Shown here: piece after piece, positions 4,669 through 7,103 of the stretch
Position numbering within the stretch: the stretch's first letter is position 1
Layout of the letters: every line of letters begins with the position of its first letter
Origin: Desulfosporosinus sp.
GTDB lineage: Bacteria > Bacillota > Desulfitobacteriia > Desulfitobacteriales > Desulfitobacteriaceae
DNA length: 7,103 bases
Assembly: GCA_003132105.1 (NCBI GenBank)
Contig: PKWS01000122.1
Location: forward strand, 782 to 7,884
Reading direction: 5' to 3'
Position numbers and translations under genes: made by a program
Notes under the pieces: model-generated
The model's database searches: none
Seen by the model: only the letters and a program-made list of their open reading frames with translations
What the model was told of the DNA's origin: nothing

Positions 4669-5817
4669 TCACACAAAGTCCACTAATATCGAATTCGCTA
4701 CAAAAGAATACTTTGGATTTAAGCATATATAGTCACCCTGAAATATAAAAACATCCTTATCTTTATAGCGTTCCAACACGTCCTCATAAATATTCCTAAG
4801 ATCAACTCCAAAATCATTTCTAAACGATGTTAGATTAACGCCTTCCTCGAGGCGTAACCCCAAAATCATACGTTCCGCCATGCACTCGTGCAACGATAAT
4901 GCTTCCTGACCTGCTGCCTCGACGGGGTCTTGCCCGTTGAGAAGGCGACTTTGATAAGTGCGTACTTCTTCAATATTTTTCCAACGCACCCTGTTTAAGC
5001 AAGACACCCCGCCCGGGCCTAAACCTAAATAATCCTCTCCCCGCCAATAGCCTAAGTTATGCCGACATTCATAGCCTGGGCGCGCGTAATTCGACGTTTC
5101 ATAATTTATATACCCAGCCTGTTTTAAGCGTTCAGCTGCCCAATCATGCATGTCAGCTTGCAAGTCATCATCCGGAAGCTGATCGAGTAACGCATTATCT
5201 ACCCTATAACGCTCATAGAGTGGGGTACCTTCTTCTAACATTAATCCATAGAGGGATAGATGTTCCGGTGAGTAAGACAGGGCTTCCTCTAGAGTCGCTT
5301 GCCAAGTCGCCATATCCTGCGCAGGAAATCCAAACATCAAATCCATGCTAATATTGTCAAATCCCGTCGTTCTTATGCGTCCTATCGCCTCGCGAGCTTC
5401 TTGGGCAGTATGCACACGTCCCACAGCGCGCAATAATTTATCATCGAAGGTCTGGACTCCGAGAGAGAAACGGTTGATCCCGTAGCGTCGCAAGATATTT
5501 AACTTTGATAGTGTAAGGGTTCCTGGATTCCCTTCAACGGTTTGCTCAGCCCCTGGAGTCAAGTGAAAATGCCGCTGAATCATTTCCATTAAGCGTTCTA
5601 GGTCCGTATCCTTTAATGCCGTCGGTGTACCGCCCCCGATAAAAAGAGAAGATACCCCTCGAGGGGCATCTTTTCGCCGCTTCGCCATTTCGACTTCTAG
5701 GCCCTCTAAGTACGTGTATATAAGATCCTTGGGGGAATTAACCAATGCTTGAGAATAAAACGCACAGTAATCACATTTTCGAACACAAAACGGAACGTGT
5801 ATATATAAGGAAGGCAT
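4669..5817 (-). CDS. hemW: Radical SAM heme chaperone HemW
   Basis: HemW is a cytosolic or membrane-associated radical SAM protein that binds heme and is thought to insert it into respiratory enzymes; older annotations call it oxygen-independent coproporphyrinogen III oxidase (HemN). The 382-residue product has the usual HemW length. The [4Fe-4S] motif is CVRKCDYCAF (11-20): CxxxCxxC followed by x-Phe, where true HemN carries a fourth Cys, which favours HemW. Other motifs are the SAM-contacting GGGTPT (61-66), EGNPGTLT (95-102), RFSLGVQTFDDKLLRAVGR (116-134), DLMFGFPAQ (159-167), RHNLGYWRGEDYLGLGPG (252-269) and a HemN-C type C-terminal domain. It follows lepA, as in Bacillus subtilis. The ATG at 5817 has GGGAG about 13 nt upstream, a rather long spacing. 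Confidence 0.96.
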   Translation of the reverse strand: MPSLYIHVPFCVRKCDYCAFYSQALVNSPKDLIYTYLEGLEVEMAKRRKDAPRGVSSLFIGGGTPTALKDTDLERLMEMIQRHFHLTPGAEQTVEGNPGTLTLSKLNILRRYGINRFSLGVQTFDDKLLRAVGRVHTAQEAREAIGRIRTTGFDNISMDLMFGFPAQDMATWQATLEEALSYSPEHLSLYGLMLEEGTPLYERYRVDNALLDQLPDDDLQADMHDWAAERLKQAGYINYETSNYARPGYECRHNLGYWRGEDYLGLGPGGVSCLNRVRWKNIEEVRTYQSRLLNGQDPVEAAGQEALSLHECMAERMILGLRLEEGVNLTSFRNDFGVDLRNIYEDVLERYKDKDVFIFQGDYICLNPKYSFVANSILVDFV

Positions 5818-5839
5818 AAGTGTGCACTCTCTCCCTTGT

Positions 5840-5911
5840 TTATCCGATGGCTAACCGCCACTAACACTCCCACTTCTTAAGGGAGATAAGTGGCGCTAAG
5901 CCCCTGGATAA
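5840..5911 (-). promoter_or_regulatory. Structured leader upstream of hemW, possible SD-sequestering element
   Basis: Nested complementarity: TTATCC (5840-5845) with GGATAA (5906-5911); GGCT and CGCCACT (5849-5862) with AGTGGCG and AGCC (5889-5902), 12 of 14 positions paired; CTCCC (5867-5871) with GGGAG (5881-5885). On the minus strand the apical part contains TCTCCCTT (5886-5879), exactly complementary to AAGGGAGA (5837-5830), the likely hemW Shine-Dalgarno. Two exclusive folds are therefore possible, one leaving the site open and one covering it. No known riboswitch class is recognised; function is inference. Confidence 0.45.
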
Positions 5912-5921
5912 GTTCAACTAA

Positions 5922-5953
5922 ACTTCAGGTGGAGTTAAAACTCCACCTGAAGT
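5922..5953 (-). terminator. Strong hairpin after lepA, terminator-like
   Basis: ACTTCAGGTGGAGTT (5922-5936) and AACTCCACCTGAAGT (5939-5953) are perfect 15-bp complements with a tiny loop. It lies 53 nt after the lepA stop and before the hemW leader. The tract after it on the minus strand is only TTAGTT, so termination would be inefficient without a factor; it may instead be an mRNA-stabilising or processing hairpin. A weaker stem (TAGGG/CCCTA, about 5972-5998) lies closer to lepA. Confidence 0.55.
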
Positions 5954-6005
5954 AAGTTTCCATTATTCGATGTAGGGGTACGCTGCATCGTGCCCTATAT
6001 ATCAT

Positions 6006-7103
6006 CTAATCTTCGATCTGCAATACCGCCATAAAGGCGTCCTGAGGTATTTCCACGTTGCCCACTTGCTTCATACGCTTTTTTCCCACTTTTTGCTTCT
6101 CGAGTAGTTTACGTTTCCGGGAAATATCCCCACCGTAGCATTTGGCCAAAACGTCTTTCCGCATAGCTTTAACGGTCTCACGGGCAATGACTTTATTCCC
6201 GATCACAGACTGGATTGGAATTTCAAACATTTGCCTCGGAATAATTCCTCGAAGTTTCTCCACAAGTTTCCTTCCCCGATTATAAGATTTTGCTCGATGA
6301 ATGATGAACGAGAGTGCGTCCACCATTTCTCCATTTAAAAGGACATCAATTTTAACTAAATCCGTCTCTTTATAACCGCTTAGTTCATAGTCCAGAGACG
6401 CATACCCTTTAGTTCGTGATTTCAATTGATCGAAATAATCGAAAACTATTTCGCTCAGTGGGAGTTCATAGAGCAGTTTCACCCGACTCTTGGACACATA
6501 GTCCATCGTCAAATACGTCCCGCGCTTCTCTTGATTGAGTTCCATGATCGCTCCAACATACTCCGCTGGAACTAAAATCGTCGCCTTCACAATTGGTTCT
6601 TCTATACTAGTAATTGACTCAACAGGGGGAAGATTTGAAGGATTATCAATGCTTATAACTTCCCCTTTCAAAGTGTTTACTTTATAGATTACGCTCGGTG
6701 CTGTAGTTATCAGGTTAAGATCATATTCCCGCTCCAAACGTTCCTGAACGATCTCCATGTGGAGTAATCCGAGAAACCCGCACCGATAACCAAAACCCAG
6801 AGCGACTGAGGTTTCCGGTTCAAAGACTAAACTTGCATCGTTAAGATGAAGCTTTTCCAAAGAATCGCGCAGTCGGTTATAATCGCTAGAATCGACCGGG
6901 TAGAGTCCACAAAACACCATTGGAGTGGCCTTCCTGTACCCTGGAAGAGGATTAATGGCACAGTTTTCTGCATCCGTGATTGTGTCGCCAACCTGCGTGT
7001 CCTTGACGTTCTTAATGCTTGCAGCAATAAATCCAACTTGACCAGCTTTAAGTTCCTCGACTATACGCATCGCCGGAGCAAACACGCCTACTTCAGTCAC
7101 TTC
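6006..7103 (-). CDS. lepA: Elongation factor 4 (LepA), 5' end outside the window
   Basis: LepA/EF4 is a ribosome-associated translational GTPase that acts on elongating or assembling ribosomes. Only the last 365 residues of the usual 600 are present; the frame stays open through the window edge (GAA GTG ACT), so the apparent start at 7100 is just an internal Val. The G domain is missing. Seen are the end of the domain II barrel (EVGVFAP, VGFIAASIKNVKDTQVGDTIT), domain III (TSVALGFGYRCGFLGLLHMEI), the domain V-like part (KRGTYLTMDYV, LPLSEIVFDYFDQLKSRTKG) and the LepA-specific C-terminal domain (IPRQMFEIPIQ, KCYGGDISRKRKLLEKQK, GKKRMKQVG) that reaches into the ribosomal A site. It ends AVLQIED, 188 nt before hemW. 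Nothing is unusual in the visible part. Confidence 0.98.
   Translation of the reverse strand, partial: EVTEVGVFAPAMRIVEELKAGQVGFIAASIKNVKDTQVGDTITDAENCAINPLPGYRKATPMVFCGLYPVDSSDYNRLRDSLEKLHLNDASLVFEPETSVALGFGYRCGFLGLLHMEIVQERLEREYDLNLITTAPSVIYKVNTLKGEVISIDNPSNLPPVESITSIEEPIVKATILVPAEYVGAIMELNQEKRGTYLTMDYVSKSRVKLLYELPLSEIVFDYFDQLKSRTKGYASLDYELSGYKETDLVKIDVLLNGEMVDALSFIIHRAKSYNRGRKLVEKLRGIIPRQMFEIPIQSVIGNKVIARETVKAMRKDVLAKCYGGDISRKRKLLEKQKVGKKRMKQVGNVEIPQDAFMAVLQIED

Noticed and set aside
4463..4726. Open frame of 87 codons on the minus strand overlapping the hemW end
   Set aside because: It overlaps the hemW C-terminus in another frame and reads through both arms of the inverted repeat; no motif or start signal.

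Overview
The window carries five protein genes, all on the minus strand. In transcription order (right to left) they are lepA (3' part only), hemW, hrcA, grpE and dnaK. The order lepA-hemW-hrcA-grpE-dnaK is the classic arrangement of endospore-forming Firmicutes (as in Bacillus subtilis, where dnaJ follows). DnaK lacks the insertion in its ATPase domain found in Gram-negative DnaK, ribosome binding sites are strong AGGAGG types, and hrcA is preceded by a CIRCE operator. The repeat types and protein flavour suggest an anaerobic Clostridia member of the Desulfitobacterium/Desulfosporosinus kind; that finer placement is inference.

Layout: 1-84 is the spacer downstream of dnaK and holds one structured hairpin. 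85-3618 is the hrcA-grpE-dnaK heat-shock operon, tightly spaced (34 and 23 nt gaps), transcribed from a clear sigma-A-type promoter at 3740-3768 with a perfect CIRCE at 3699-3725. HrcA represses its own operon through CIRCE; DnaK and its exchange factor GrpE form the chaperone machine that this operon supplies. 3810-4663 is about 0.85 kb without a credible gene, packed with repeats and nested inverted repeats. 4669-5817 is hemW (radical SAM heme chaperone). 5818-6005 is a structured spacer, and 6006-7103 is the C-terminal part of lepA (elongation factor 4).

The coding part is ordinary housekeeping. The unusual part is the hemW-hrcA spacer. It contains (i) an alternating series of two direct-repeat blocks, (ii) a REP-like hairpin, and (iii) two composite inverted-repeat elements, in opposite orientation, each holding a pair of hairpins whose stems differ in sequence but whose loops are the same AAGGAC/AAGGAT. 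A fifth hairpin with the same loop lies downstream of dnaK. Constant loop with changing, still-paired stems is the signature of selection on structure, and ACAAGGATGT matches the known CsrA/RsmA RNA recognition consensus. Whether these are RNA elements or only mobile palindromic DNA repeats cannot be settled from this window.
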